From: a virus
Direction: 5' to 3' (one strand)
IMG/VR virus record: IMGVR_UViG_3300006162_000012
Location: 1-64,000 of that record
Length of the DNA: 64,000 nucleotides
The translations under genes and the position numbers were made by a program. Below, piece by piece: positions 40,384 through 48,790 of this stretch (position 1 is the stretch's first letter; each line of letters begins with the position of its first letter). The notes under the pieces were generated by a model, which was not told the DNA's origin, did not search any database, and worked only from the letters and a program-made list of their open reading frames with translations.

Positions 40384-42000
40384 TCATGAAGCTTTGCGCT
40401 CAGCAAACAGTTTGTCAATCGAGTTATCCGCCCCGCCAGCCTTCGCGCTCGTGCCATGGACCACAAGCCCCTCATCTTCCTCTTCGGAGAGATCGGGTAC
40501 GTCCTCAGGATCAAGGCCGTCGTAGATCGAGTTGGGATCGCTCGCCAGCCGCTTGCGCGAATCTTCAGGAGAGAGCACGCCAGCGTCGATCAGGATGACG
40601 TCTGTGTTCGCCTCCTTGTTGCGGCGTTCGGCGCGCTCCAATTCGCTTTCCTCTTCGAGCGGGCGGAACTCGAATGTGATGGACTCGTCGATCTCATTGA
40701 ACAACGAGAGCTGGACCATGCACAAAACGCGGTGCAGCGGATCGCGGAACAAATGCTCTTGGCGGGCGTGGATGAAATCATAAAAGACTTGGATCTCGCC
40801 CTCGGACGAAGCGTTCAATCCGGACGGCGAAATGCCCGTCAGCTTCACGAGCGGGATCTTGGAGACGCTCGACATGTGCTCTTGCGATTGGGCCTGCAGC
40901 TCGTGGAGCCCGCCCAATGGCGTCGAGACATTGACGAAGTCTTCGCTAGCCATGTCCAACATCAACAGTCCACGATTGGACCGGACATTGTTCATCATGT
41001 CAGCGCGCGAGGACAACGAGTTGTAAGACGAGAAGTCGCCGCCCTGCAGGGCCGCTTGCATATCCGTCTTTACCACCGACACAGAGAAGTTGAAGATCAG
41101 GTCAGCGACAGACTGCTTGGTCTTGAGCCAGATGTCGACGTAGCTCTTGGCGAGCTGCGAGAGCGATAAGCCGCCGAAGTTGTAGACCGGCTTCAACAAG
41201 TCCGGCACCTCCCGCCCGACCACCGTCAGCAGGCGCGTCGCCGAGACCGGCTTGCCCATCACATACCACAGGCGCGGTTTGTACCAATGCTTGGACAGCG
41301 GATTGGAGCTGTCATAGTCCGACGGATAGCACCAGATCGGCTCGACGTTGCGCAAAGCCGTCAGCGGATTGGTCTTTCCGATCTTGACCTTTGAAGTGTC
41401 GTCGCGTCCGTCGCCGATCGGCTTCATAAGCTCGTCGTCACTGACCTTGTCTTCATCGCCCAAACAGACGAAGATGTGGCCGCAACCGAACTGGCCGTCG
41501 TGGATAGCGCTTTGATAGAAAGCCTTCTGCACCTTCAGCCGATCGAACTCCAACTCGATCTTCTTGATCTTTTCGGCGACCGCTTCGTCGTCTTTTGAAT
41601 TGGACTTGATCTCGATCCACTTGCGGGTCATCTCTTCCGCGATGGTCTCGTAGATCATTCGGTATTCTGGACGCTGCGCAAGCTCGGAAAGGTAAGGGTA
41701 GCCCAGGAACTGCGTTCCAGCGACGCCCCACGAGGCGAACTGGCTCGATGCCCAGGACATATCGTCCATGGCGAACTTTGGCTTCACCCCTTCAGGCAGC
41801 ACGCCGGGCGGCGGAGTGTAGGGCTTGAACACCTGGGCTGCGTTGCTCGCCTTACCGCCCAAAGCGGCGGCTGCACTCTCACGGATGTCCATGCCGAGGC
41901 GCTTAGGGGCCACACCCGCTGGCTCCGGCGCGCGGGCCGGGGAAACGGTGCCGTTGAAGAGCGCCAGCCACTCTAGCCCACGCGTGAGCCATGAGCTCAC
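40384..42000 (-). CDS. Portal protein, DUF1073-like (538 aa)
   Basis: I place the start at GTG 42000, which overlaps the terminase stop (GTGA) and has GGGAG eight bases upstream; the ORF upstream of it overlaps terminase. Landmarks fit the DUF1073/HI1409 portal family: EYRMIYETIAEEMTRKWIEI, LGDED, VEPIWCYPSDYDSSNPLSKH, MASEDFVNVSTPLGGLHELQ, KIPLVKLTGISPSGLNASSE and a helical C-terminus. It forms the dodecameric ring for DNA packaging and tail attachment. Confidence 0.88.
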   Translation of the reverse strand: MSSWLTRGLEWLALFNGTVSPARAPEPAGVAPKRLGMDIRESAAAALGGKASNAAQVFKPYTPPPGVLPEGVKPKFAMDDMSWASSQFASWGVAGTQFLGYPYLSELAQRPEYRMIYETIAEEMTRKWIEIKSNSKDDEAVAEKIKKIELEFDRLKVQKAFYQSAIHDGQFGCGHIFVCLGDEDKVSDDELMKPIGDGRDDTSKVKIGKTNPLTALRNVEPIWCYPSDYDSSNPLSKHWYKPRLWYVMGKPVSATRLLTVVGREVPDLLKPVYNFGGLSLSQLAKSYVDIWLKTKQSVADLIFNFSVSVVKTDMQAALQGGDFSSYNSLSSRADMMNNVRSNRGLLMLDMASEDFVNVSTPLGGLHELQAQSQEHMSSVSKIPLVKLTGISPSGLNASSEGEIQVFYDFIHARQEHLFRDPLHRVLCMVQLSLFNEIDESITFEFRPLEEESELERAERRNKEANTDVILIDAGVLSPEDSRKRLASDPNSIYDGLDPEDVPDLSEEEDEGLVVHGTSAKAGGADNSIDKLFAERKAS

Positions 42001-43274
42001 TGAAACATCTCCCGACGAAGACGCGAGCCGCCATTGATGAACACAGCCGCCGCCTCTCGATTGATGAGCATGGGTTTCTTCGCTCGGGTCAAATGGTGAT
42101 TGGCCTGCGCCAACGCGCAAACGCAATCGTCGTGAGCGCCCTCCGGCGCTGAGTACCGCGCGCCAGTGCGGGTGTACTCATATTCAAACTGCTTCAGCTC
42201 GATCACGATCGGTCCGTCGGGATAGCCGACCTTTCGGTTCTGGATGGAGACCGCAAGGCCCTCCATGATCTGTTGCTTGGATTGAGAGCTGTACTTGAAG
42301 CCCTCGAAATTGGAGCCCAGCTCCTTCTGCAGGAGCTCAACGACAGGGTCACCCACGCCGGTGGAATCGACCAGAGCCGGAACACGGCCTGTCATGGACT
42401 TGATGATGCGGATTGTCTCGTCCCAAGGCTTCTGAAAGCGCTGGAACTCGCAGACATCGCCGTTCTCATCGAGGCCGACGCCAACAGTCCAATCGACCGC
42501 CTTCGCCAAGTCCCAGCCCCAAGCTTTCGGCGGCTTGCGCGACATCGGCTTGACGCATGCAGCAATTTGCGCATCGGTGCCGAACGGATTGCCGCCGTCG
42601 TCGTTCGGTTCGGCGAGGTAGAGCTCTTTGAACACCCCAGCAGGCAAATCGCGCTGGGCGCTTTCGACTTCGTCCTTCGTCAGGACGCCTGCCTTGACGG
42701 CGTCGTATGCCACCATGCGGTGGTAGCTCAATCCCGGCGAACCTTTCTCTGCACGGCGGCAAAGATCATAGAACCAATTCTTACGGCCCTTCACGTTCCC
42801 GATCGCCCGCAACGGGCCTTGGGTCGCGGTCAAGGTCGAGCGCACGGCGTGCCAGGCTTCCGCCCTCGCGCGGCTGGCCTCGTCCATCACAGCCGCCCAA
42901 ACGTCTTCACCATAAAGGTTGTCCGGCTTCTCGCCAGACTTGAACCAGATCGACGAGCCATTGATCAGCGTCAGGCGTTGGTCGCCGTCGTGCGACGAAT
43001 AAATGCGCTGCGGCATGCCGCGCTTCATGCGGGAATAGGCGATCCGCGCTTGAGGGTAAACCGGGGCCACCCACCAATAGTTTCGGCCTTTCACCGACGC
43101 TTGGTAAGCTTGTTCGAACAACCAAGTGATGCAGGAAACTGTCTTCCCGGTCTTTGTGCTCGCCTCGACGAACGACATGCGCGCTGGTTTCCCGTCGCAG
43201 TCGAACGGGTTGAAGATGGCCTCAAGCTGCTTCGGATACATCCAAGGACGCGTATACTTATACTCTTGCGTCAC
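41997..43274 (-). CDS. Terminase large subunit (425 aa)
   Basis: This is the ATP-driven packaging motor and nuclease. The Walker A variant is EASTKTGKTVS (about residues 38-48). Walker B is AAVMDEAS. The C-terminal RNase H-fold nuclease has acidic residues in GWDLAKAVDW, VDSTGVGD and GAHDDCVCALA. At 425 aa it is compact but complete. Start ATG 43274 overlaps the small-subunit stop. The stop overlaps the portal GTG. Confidence 0.92.
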   Translation of the reverse strand: MTQEYKYTRPWMYPKQLEAIFNPFDCDGKPARMSFVEASTKTGKTVSCITWLFEQAYQASVKGRNYWWVAPVYPQARIAYSRMKRGMPQRIYSSHDGDQRLTLINGSSIWFKSGEKPDNLYGEDVWAAVMDEASRARAEAWHAVRSTLTATQGPLRAIGNVKGRKNWFYDLCRRAEKGSPGLSYHRMVAYDAVKAGVLTKDEVESAQRDLPAGVFKELYLAEPNDDGGNPFGTDAQIAACVKPMSRKPPKAWGWDLAKAVDWTVGVGLDENGDVCEFQRFQKPWDETIRIIKSMTGRVPALVDSTGVGDPVVELLQKELGSNFEGFKYSSQSKQQIMEGLAVSIQNRKVGYPDGPIVIELKQFEYEYTRTGARYSAPEGAHDDCVCALAQANHHLTRAKKPMLINREAAAVFINGGSRLRREMFQ

Positions 43275-43849
43275 TCGTCGTCGCCCATCGGGCTAAAATC
43301 TAAGACTTCGCCTTCGATCATCTTGTCGGCGGGGGTGGCGTTTTGCGTCGCCTTCAGTTCGATCTGCTGCTTATTCGCGCCGTCGATCGTCATCGTGAAT
43401 TCGAACGCGTTGCCGCTAGTCCCAGTTTCTGGCGCAGCTGGCGCTTTGTCGCCGTACTTCTTCGGGAGGATCCGGGACATGATCCATTTACGAGTGTCTA
43501 CGCGCAAACGAGACCGCGCTAAATATTCTCCGTTTTCCCGCCAACCGACGATAGCGCCTGATTCATCGCGCTTCGCCATATAATCATTCGTTCCATCGTC
43601 TGAAATATCGACGATTTCGTCAGCGAACGTTTCGGCTTGAATTTCTCTTGCCCGCGCATATTGAGCGTAAAAACCTTCACGGTCTTCGATCGCCCAGCGT
43701 CGGATCGTATGATGGCCAGGAAGTCGCTCATCACGGCAAATCTGCCGCAAAGATTCTCCCGCAGCTAAGCGATCGCAAACTTCTTTAGCAATCTTTTTTG
43801 AAAAAGAAGATGGCCGCCCAGGAAGCCCTTTAACTTCCTTCCGAGCCAT
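43271..43849 (-). CDS. Terminase small subunit (192 aa)
   Basis: It lies immediately upstream of the large subunit. The N-terminal 70 residues carry a helix-turn-helix-like DNA-recognition domain (KEVCDRLAAGESLRQICRDE, then LPGHHTIRRWAIEDREGFYA), typical of Sf6-type small terminases. The centre (LRVDTRKWIMSRILPKKYGD) is also characteristic. The C-terminal 50 residues are flexible and acidic. It recognises the packaging site and recruits the motor. It is the first gene of the late operon. Confidence 0.8.
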   Translation of the reverse strand: MARKEVKGLPGRPSSFSKKIAKEVCDRLAAGESLRQICRDERLPGHHTIRRWAIEDREGFYAQYARAREIQAETFADEIVDISDDGTNDYMAKRDESGAIVGWRENGEYLARSRLRVDTRKWIMSRILPKKYGDKAPAAPETGTSGNAFEFTMTIDGANKQQIELKATQNATPADKMIEGEVLDFSPMGDDE

Positions 43850-43935
43850 AGTGCATCTCCATCAGCAAAAACGTTTCACGCCTCCCACCAATTTTGGATG
43901 GGTCCAGCCCCCCCATGGGCAGGACGGAGCCGCGG

Positions 43936-44448
43936 CTAATGGACTGCCGGGACGCCCGAAAACGCGCTTGACTTGATACGCATTTCCCTCGTCGATCCGA
44001 AGACCTGAGCGAGGACATACAACTCATTCTTTTTGACGCGGGAAACCACCGCGCCCATACCATCGAGGAAAGATCCTTCGATATGAAGGACACCTTTATC
44101 CCCCACGCGGGGACCTACGCTAGGCGGCAAAGGCCTCACCCCATCTGCGCCGACGAGCGAACGCACAAACGCCATGACCTTTTCGGAGATGGCCACGGGC
44201 TCGCCGTCGAACGACACAGGGGTGATGAAATCGCTTACAGGATGGTAAAGCCGATCCGGGATGTCGGCGAAGAGATATCCTGGGAACAACGCCCGGACCT
44301 CTTTGCAGAGTTCGAACTTATTCCCCCTCACCCGCACACGGCGCATCGCTTCAGTTTGGGGGAAGAAAACTGGCACGGAAAACCGCTTAAGCTCGCGTAA
44401 AGCAAGCTCTTGCCTTGTCGATGTGACATAAGCGGCGAACCACGTCAT
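43936..44448 (-). CDS. NusG/RfaH-like transcription elongation factor (170 aa)
   Basis: I choose ATG 44448, where the NGN domain begins (MTWFAAYVTSTRQELALREL); a GTG at 44526 would add 26 unlike residues. Residues 1-105 match the NGN fold, which binds the RNA-polymerase clamp (FFPQTEAMRR, ALFPGYLFADI). Residues about 118-170 form a KOW domain (VGDKGVLHIEGSFLDGMGAV, then VLAQVFGS). NusG paralogues such as RfaH and LoaP make polymerase processive through long operons. This gene lies just upstream of the 40-kb late operon, with only an 86-bp gap before the terminase gene. Confidence 0.85.
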   Translation of the reverse strand: MTWFAAYVTSTRQELALRELKRFSVPVFFPQTEAMRRVRVRGNKFELCKEVRALFPGYLFADIPDRLYHPVSDFITPVSFDGEPVAISEKVMAFVRSLVGADGVRPLPPSVGPRVGDKGVLHIEGSFLDGMGAVVSRVKKNELYVLAQVFGSTREMRIKSSAFSGVPAVH

Positions 44449-44804
44449 AGCATCCGCGTATACCACGGTAAAATCATATTGTAAACGTAAAAGCCTTTTC
44501 CAGCAGGCCAAGAGGGCCTTTTTCACCTCATGCTATACGAACTATTCGATACTTCGAGAGAGTCGTGCATAGTGTGTAATATATATATAATGTAAGGACG
44601 GCTTTTTATAAAATAATACACTATATAAAAAGGTTGTATAGTTTGTATAGTCCGTATTTTTCCTAACGATTACAATGGCCCTCCCTATCCGACCTTTACG
44701 GCCTTCTCCGCCGCTATTCGGTCTTTTTCCGTTCATTAAAAGTAGTCTACCATTTTGGTATAATTAAATTTTTCTCTTACAATACGGGCTTTTGGCCCTT
44801 TTCA
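44449..44804 (-). promoter_or_regulatory. AT-rich repeat region upstream of the NusG-like gene
   Basis: In a GC-rich genome this stretch is strikingly AT-rich, especially 44569-44665. It holds a tandem 9-bp repeat TTGTATAGT (44634-44642 and 44643-44651), an inverted repeat ATAGTGT/ACACTAT (44569-44575 and 44618-44624) and an alternating TATATATATA run at 44579-44589. Several minus-strand -35/-10-like pairs are possible, for example TTGTAA with TATACC. It probably carries the promoter of the NusG-late transcript, and perhaps a replication origin beside the primase gene. I see no credible gene in it. Confidence 0.5.
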
Positions 44805-46955
44805 CTATTCGGCCTTCCCCTTTTTAGGCCCTTTTTCACCTGGAAGATTGGCCCGGTATTTATCCCCTTTTTGTAACGGCCAAGGACGGGCGAAACCGCG
44901 CCTATTATTGAAGACTAACGGTTTCCACCCGTTTGTTTGCATCGCCCGGTTGCACCGGTAAGCGACGCCCGGCCGCCAGTGGGACGCGTCGATCTCTAAG
45001 GTTAGCCGAAGATCTTCCGTCGAAATGAACCACCGGCCTCTTTCTTCCTGGATAACACCGATCTTCCCGAACGGCGCTCCTTCTAAAGGAGGGGAGAACC
45101 CGCCGATTTGCTCTTCCCACGGATCCGATTGCCGCTTAGACTCCTGCTTCTCCCGGGCTAACGATTCGAGGTCCCTCGGTAAATAAAGATCCGGGTCGGC
45201 CTTTTCTTCTTCCATCGCTTCGGCGAATAATTGGTCCCTAATTTCGAGGATCGAATCTGTGTCGATTTCTTCCTGTATTTCGTGGGGCCAAAAGCGCCGG
45301 TTGCCAGTCGACCCCTGGAGATAATCCCCGACGTTATTCGTCGTTCCCCACACGACGAAGCTACGGGGTTTGTTCATATTATAAGTGCCCATTTCGCCGA
45401 AAGCGTCCCGCCCTCCGTCCTCTTCACGGGTGATGAACGATTTGACGTCCTCGACGTCCGAAGCGTGGAACCCGGCCAATTCGGCGATTTCAAGCACCCA
45501 CTTCCCTTGGAGGGCTTCTTTGATAAGCTTCCCTCCCTCTTTCATCAATTTATGGACCGGCTCCCGGCTGACGTATCTAGCGTCGTTGAAGTTCCCGCTT
45601 GTGAGGACGTTAAGGAGGGAAGATTTGCGCAATCCTTCCCCTCCTTCCGATATTGGCACATAATCCCATTTGCATCCGGGGCGGAAGATGCGGCGGACCA
45701 TCGCGAGGAGGACAAGGCGGCCTGTCTCCCGATTGAGCGGCGTGTCCTCGACATTGCAATGGTCGACGAACCAATCCTTAAGCCTTTTCTTCCTATCCCA
45801 CTTCAAAGCGTTCAAATAATCTTTCACCGGGTGGAACGTGTTCCATTTCGCCGCCCGGACTAATCCGTCTAAGGCGTGCTGCCGGCCGGGATCGAAGCCG
45901 AACGTGGAATGGCACCAAAGCCTGAAGCTAAGCGTCAATTCTTTCACGTTGTTCTTCGCCATCCCTCCTTCGTCGTAAATGATAAGCCCCGCGAATTCGT
46001 CGAAACGGAGGTTGTAGCTTGACCGCCTCGCCGCCACGACGGCGTTCGGGAAAGTCGGCCGTGGCGTTCCGTCTTTAGAAAGATCAAGGAAAAGGAGCCC
46101 TTCGTCTTCGACGCCCTTATTGACCTCGGCGACGCTTTCTCCAAGTATGTCGTAGACGCTATCGGGGTTTACGCCCGTAAGCTCGATGAGCCTTGGGAGG
46201 CCGACGGCTTTTTCTTCGTCCTCGATCCTTTCATATGTCGTCTCGACCGTCCGGCGGACTTTCTTCACATTATCGCCGACTACGCCCGCCAACGCTTCGA
46301 TGGCTTCCACGGCTGTTTCTAATTCGACGCCCCTACGCGTCAACGCGCCTGCGAGGGCGAGCGTCGCGTCGTTGCGCACGCCTGCGGGCGCCCAATGCCT
46401 AGAAAAGAAAGCCATCAACGCAGTGAGCCGAGCTCCTTCGACCAACGCCGATCCGTCCACTTCAGGCGGCGGGCCTTTGTCCCAGGCTGGAGAAAACTTA
46501 TAAATGTCCCCCGACGGATGGCCGCTTTCGGGAAAAGCAGAGCAGCAATTTTGGATGCGCACTTCAAGAAGAACATTGTCCTTTTCGATTTCCTTATCGA
46601 CTATTTTAATGACCGTTTCGTCGTCCCGCGCGGAGAGCTTCGTTCGGTAAAGAAAATGCGAAGCAGGATTTTCTGAACGTCCCCAGATGAACGTCGTCTT
46701 CGGGAGGAAAATAGAAGCGAACGGCTTGACCTCTTCGCAATCAAGGTCTATGTCGGTCGCGCCTCCCACGCCCATTTGCACGGCGACGTTCTTGTTTTCG
46801 AACGTGATGTCAGCGTATTCTTTTTCGGTCCATTCCTTAGACGTCGGACCACGTTTGCCTTTTTCCACTGGAATAGGTTTAAGGCCGAGAGACCTGGCGA
46901 GGGCTGCGCTTCGCTTTCCTGCTGCAGGGACGAACGGGATAGGATCTTTGCTCAT
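44805..46955 (-). CDS. PrimPol-VapE type primase/helicase (716 aa)
   Basis: The N-terminal 190 residues fit the bifunctional primase-polymerase (PrimPol) domain: GLKPIPVEKGKRGP, NVAVQMG and the metal-binding pair in ATDIDLDCEEV. The C-terminal half matches VapE/P4-type SF3-like helicases: FDEFAGLIIYDE, DYLNALKWDRKKRLKDWFVD, a P-loop GGEGLRKSSLLNVL, then WVLEIAELAGF, VKSFITREEDGGRDAFG and RSFVVWGTTNNVGDYLQGST with arginine finger GNRRFWP. It would prime and unwind phage DNA. It is transcribed leftward from its own promoter region. Confidence 0.87.
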   Translation of the reverse strand: MSKDPIPFVPAAGKRSAALARSLGLKPIPVEKGKRGPTSKEWTEKEYADITFENKNVAVQMGVGGATDIDLDCEEVKPFASIFLPKTTFIWGRSENPASHFLYRTKLSARDDETVIKIVDKEIEKDNVLLEVRIQNCCSAFPESGHPSGDIYKFSPAWDKGPPPEVDGSALVEGARLTALMAFFSRHWAPAGVRNDATLALAGALTRRGVELETAVEAIEALAGVVGDNVKKVRRTVETTYERIEDEEKAVGLPRLIELTGVNPDSVYDILGESVAEVNKGVEDEGLLFLDLSKDGTPRPTFPNAVVAARRSSYNLRFDEFAGLIIYDEGGMAKNNVKELTLSFRLWCHSTFGFDPGRQHALDGLVRAAKWNTFHPVKDYLNALKWDRKKRLKDWFVDHCNVEDTPLNRETGRLVLLAMVRRIFRPGCKWDYVPISEGGEGLRKSSLLNVLTSGNFNDARYVSREPVHKLMKEGGKLIKEALQGKWVLEIAELAGFHASDVEDVKSFITREEDGGRDAFGEMGTYNMNKPRSFVVWGTTNNVGDYLQGSTGNRRFWPHEIQEEIDTDSILEIRDQLFAEAMEEEKADPDLYLPRDLESLAREKQESKRQSDPWEEQIGGFSPPLEGAPFGKIGVIQEERGRWFISTEDLRLTLEIDASHWRPGVAYRCNRAMQTNGWKPLVFNNRRGFARPWPLQKGDKYRANLPGEKGPKKGKAE

Positions 46956-46995
46956 TGCGTTCGATCCTGAGCTTGCTGCCTCCTTGTTGTTTTTC

Positions 46996-47024
46996 TATTT
47001 ACGCCATGGCCTAAAAGGGATAAA
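46996..47024 (-). promoter_or_regulatory. Candidate promoter for the primase gene
   Basis: On the minus strand TTTATC (47024-47019) is separated by 17 nt from TAAATA (47001-46996). The stretch just before the -10, CATGGCGTAA, also occurs at the plus-strand promoter near 62332. AGGAGG follows at 46984-46979 and an AGGA lies nine bases before ATG 46955. Confidence 0.4.
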
Positions 47025-47069
47025 TAAAACATTGGCCCAATCTTTCCGAGTATTGGCGCTATTACCTGA

Positions 47070-47107
47070 AAGCCCGGCCGCCGCCCCGCAGCCGGGCTTT
47101 CTTTTTG
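47070..47107 (+). terminator. Plus-strand terminator in the divergent intergenic region
   Basis: AAGCCCGGC (47070-47078) pairs with GCCGGGCTT (47091-47099) around a GC-rich 12-nt loop, followed by TTTCTTTTTG on the plus strand. It lies between diverging transcription units, where no annotated plus gene ends. It may insulate the early operon or end a short transcript. Confidence 0.65.
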
Positions 47108-47128
47108 CGCTAGAACGCCGCTTATAAT
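47105..47128 (+). promoter_or_regulatory. Possible promoter of the plus-strand early operon
   Basis: TATAAT at 47123-47128 is a consensus -10, but the candidate -35 17 nt upstream (TCTTTT region) is weak and overlaps the terminator tail. It is the best sigma-70-like element before the gene at 47217. The rest of 47129-47216 shows no other clear signal. Confidence 0.35.
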
Positions 47129-47216
47129 CCACTAAAAAATTTTTGGTATCCCCCTATTTACTACATGAGCCCTGCAGGCCTAGCGATGGAAGCTCCAAAA
47201 AAGGGGTCAGGCCGCC

Positions 47217-47480
47217 ATGCGCATCAACGTTTATTCTCAGGAGCTTACGGACGAAACTTCCATCGTCGAAAAGAAGTCTGACACAGGCGTGGTCTATTCC
47301 GGCGTCCGGCTTATGCTTAGGAGTTCTGAATTCCTGCATGATTATCCTTTCGACGACGACCGCTCGGCCGTGACGTTCTGGCTTCCTAAGACAGTTGCGC
47401 GGCGGGAAGAAATCGCCAAGGCCTTCGAAGAAATGGCTGCGCTTACGCGGTCGGCGAAAGCTGAAACAGGAATGGACTGA
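47217..47480 (+). CDS. Hypothetical early protein (87 aa)
   Basis: First gene of the plus-strand early region. The 87 residues start with a beta-rich segment (MRINVYSQELTDETSIVEKK, VYSGVRLMLRSSEFLHDYPF), then VTFWLPKTVARREEIAKAFE and a C-terminal helix. The pattern resembles a small conserved phage protein of unknown function. Being first in the operon suggests early expression and possibly a host-takeover role. Confidence 0.55.
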   Translation: MRINVYSQELTDETSIVEKKSDTGVVYSGVRLMLRSSEFLHDYPFDDDRSAVTFWLPKTVARREEIAKAFEEMAALTRSAKAETGMD

Positions 47481-47481
47481 G

Positions 47482-47649
47482 ATGAAAAAAGAAGAACTCC
47501 CCTCTTTTTACAAATTGACGCCGGCGCAGGTCCGCGAGATCCGCCGACGGGAAGACGTAAGCGTGGCGCATTTCGCAGAGAAATTCAGCGTCTCGAAGAT
47601 GACCGTGAGCAAAGTCCGCCGTGGACTTACATACCGGAGCGTGCAATGA
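47482..47649 (+). CDS. Small helix-turn-helix protein (55 aa)
   Basis: ATG 47482 starts one base after the previous stop, with GGACTGAG upstream. The 55-residue protein is essentially one HTH: KLTPAQVREIRRREDVSVAH then FAEKFSVSKMTVSKVRRGLT. This matches short resolvase/Cro-like DNA-binding modules. It is probably a transcriptional regulator of the early region. The stop overlaps the ParB-like start. Confidence 0.65.
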   Translation: MKKEELPSFYKLTPAQVREIRRREDVSVAHFAEKFSVSKMTVSKVRRGLTYRSVQ

Positions 47650-48344
47650 CTAAGCCGAAAGATTACGAACTCCACGAATTCTGCGCCGCCTTCCCCGAGC
47701 TCGAAGCGAAAGATTTGCAAGACCTCGCCGACGACATCTACGCCAACGGCCTTCGCCATCCGATCATCCTCTTTGAAGACAAGATCCTTGACGGGCGGAA
47801 CCGTTACCTCGCGTGCAAGATCCATGGCGTCGAACCGGAATTCGAAGAATTCCAAGGACCGCGGACAAAAGCGCTTGACTTCGTTGTCTCCGAGAACCTC
47901 GCCCGCCGGCACTTAAGCACGGCCGAAAAAGCTTTCGCCGCCGCCCGTCTATCCGACCTCCGCGGAACGAAAGCCCAAGATGAAGCCGAGCACCTTAAGG
48001 TCTCGTCGTCGTCCGCCCGCCGCGCGGAGAAGATCATCGATAAAGCCATTCCCGCTATCCAAGAAGCAGCGGAGAAAGGCGACATCACGCTCTTCGACGC
48101 GGCGAAGCTCGCGGACAAGCCGGCGGAAGTCCAAGAAAAAGTCGCCCGTTCTAAAGACAAAGACGCGGCTGCGAAAAAGGCGGTGAGCCCGCCGGTCCAG
48201 CCGCTCAAGACGATTATGACAAAGGACGACAAGAAGGTCTTGGCGGAGATCGTGGACATCTGGAACATGGACCTTGCCGATATGTGGAAGCAGCTCGGCG
48301 ACGTGGCGAAGGGGAAATTCATTTCTGATGTCCTGGAGTATTGA
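47646..48344 (+). CDS. ParB/Spo0J-like nuclease-domain protein (232 aa)
   Basis: Residues 10-90 match the ParB N-terminal domain: LQDLADDIYANGLRHPIILF then KILDGRNRYLACKIHGVEPE, the ParB/sulfiredoxin fold with its DGRNRxxA nucleotide-binding box. An HTH-like region follows (LSTAEKAFAAARLSDLRGTK, VSSSSARRAEKIIDKAIPAI). Phages use such proteins as regulators or adapters rather than for chromosome partition. The C-terminal part (about 190-232) is a separate helical segment. It is coupled to the small HTH gene by an ATGA overlap. Confidence 0.75.
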   Translation: MTKPKDYELHEFCAAFPELEAKDLQDLADDIYANGLRHPIILFEDKILDGRNRYLACKIHGVEPEFEEFQGPRTKALDFVVSENLARRHLSTAEKAFAAARLSDLRGTKAQDEAEHLKVSSSSARRAEKIIDKAIPAIQEAAEKGDITLFDAAKLADKPAEVQEKVARSKDKDAAAKKAVSPPVQPLKTIMTKDDKKVLAEIVDIWNMDLADMWKQLGDVAKGKFISDVLEY

Positions 48345-48358
48345 AAAAGGATTGAAAT

Positions 48359-48790
48359 ATGCCGCAGCCTCTTATCGATTATGGAGCGTATTGGCGCGCT
48401 AGGCCCTCTGTCTACGAGAAGGCGCGGCGGGAAGCGACACCGTGGATAGCTCCGTTTATGGAAGGGGTGAAAGGTGAGACGCAACTCCGTAGCGTCTGCA
48501 TCCATAGCGGCGTCACTAGCCTCGATCATTTGCAGGAATTTGAAGATGAGTTTTATACGCTTCCTTCTGCTGGAAAAAAGTTGACGAAGATCGTCGCCGA
48601 CCGATTTTGGAAGAAAGGCGTCGTTTGGCTCCCTAAAATCCTGCCGACTAAACGCTACGATCCTTTCAAGGAAGAGATATTCGAACAAGCTTTCTTCAGG
48701 CGGTTAAAAGTCGTAGGGAACGACCCTATTTACGAAATCAGGAAACAAGCTGCCCAAGAAGCGCTCAGGCAAATGAGGACCATCGATTGA
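48359..48790 (+). CDS. Hypothetical protein (143 aa)
   Basis: A 143-residue protein preceded by AAAAGGA. It is rich in aromatic and basic residues (AYWRARPSVYEKARREATPW, FWKKGVVWLPKILPTKRYDP) and probably helical. Cys and His are sparse. No family is recognised. It may be a nucleic-acid-associated early protein. Confidence 0.5.
   Translation: MPQPLIDYGAYWRARPSVYEKARREATPWIAPFMEGVKGETQLRSVCIHSGVTSLDHLQEFEDEFYTLPSAGKKLTKIVADRFWKKGVVWLPKILPTKRYDPFKEEIFEQAFFRRLKVVGNDPIYEIRKQAAQEALRQMRTID

Noticed and set aside
40148-40387. 79-aa minus ORF starting in ATGA overlap with the portal stop
   Set aside because: Most of it overlaps the start of the MuF gene in another frame and its sequence becomes irregular there; MuF itself has a better ribosome binding site at 40305. 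The first 27 residues could still be a translated coupling peptide.
44542-44736. 64-aa minus ORF in the AT-rich intergenic region
   Set aside because: No Shine-Dalgarno before its ATG and composition that follows the AT-rich repeats (many Tyr, Ile, Asn); more likely chance.
46164-46172. Exact GGGGTTTAC on the plus strand inside the primase gene
   Set aside because: Lies within the coding sequence of an antisense gene (encodes TGVNPDS) with no plus gene following; treated as chance. A GGGTTTAC at 59569 inside the Cas4-like gene is rejected for the same reason.
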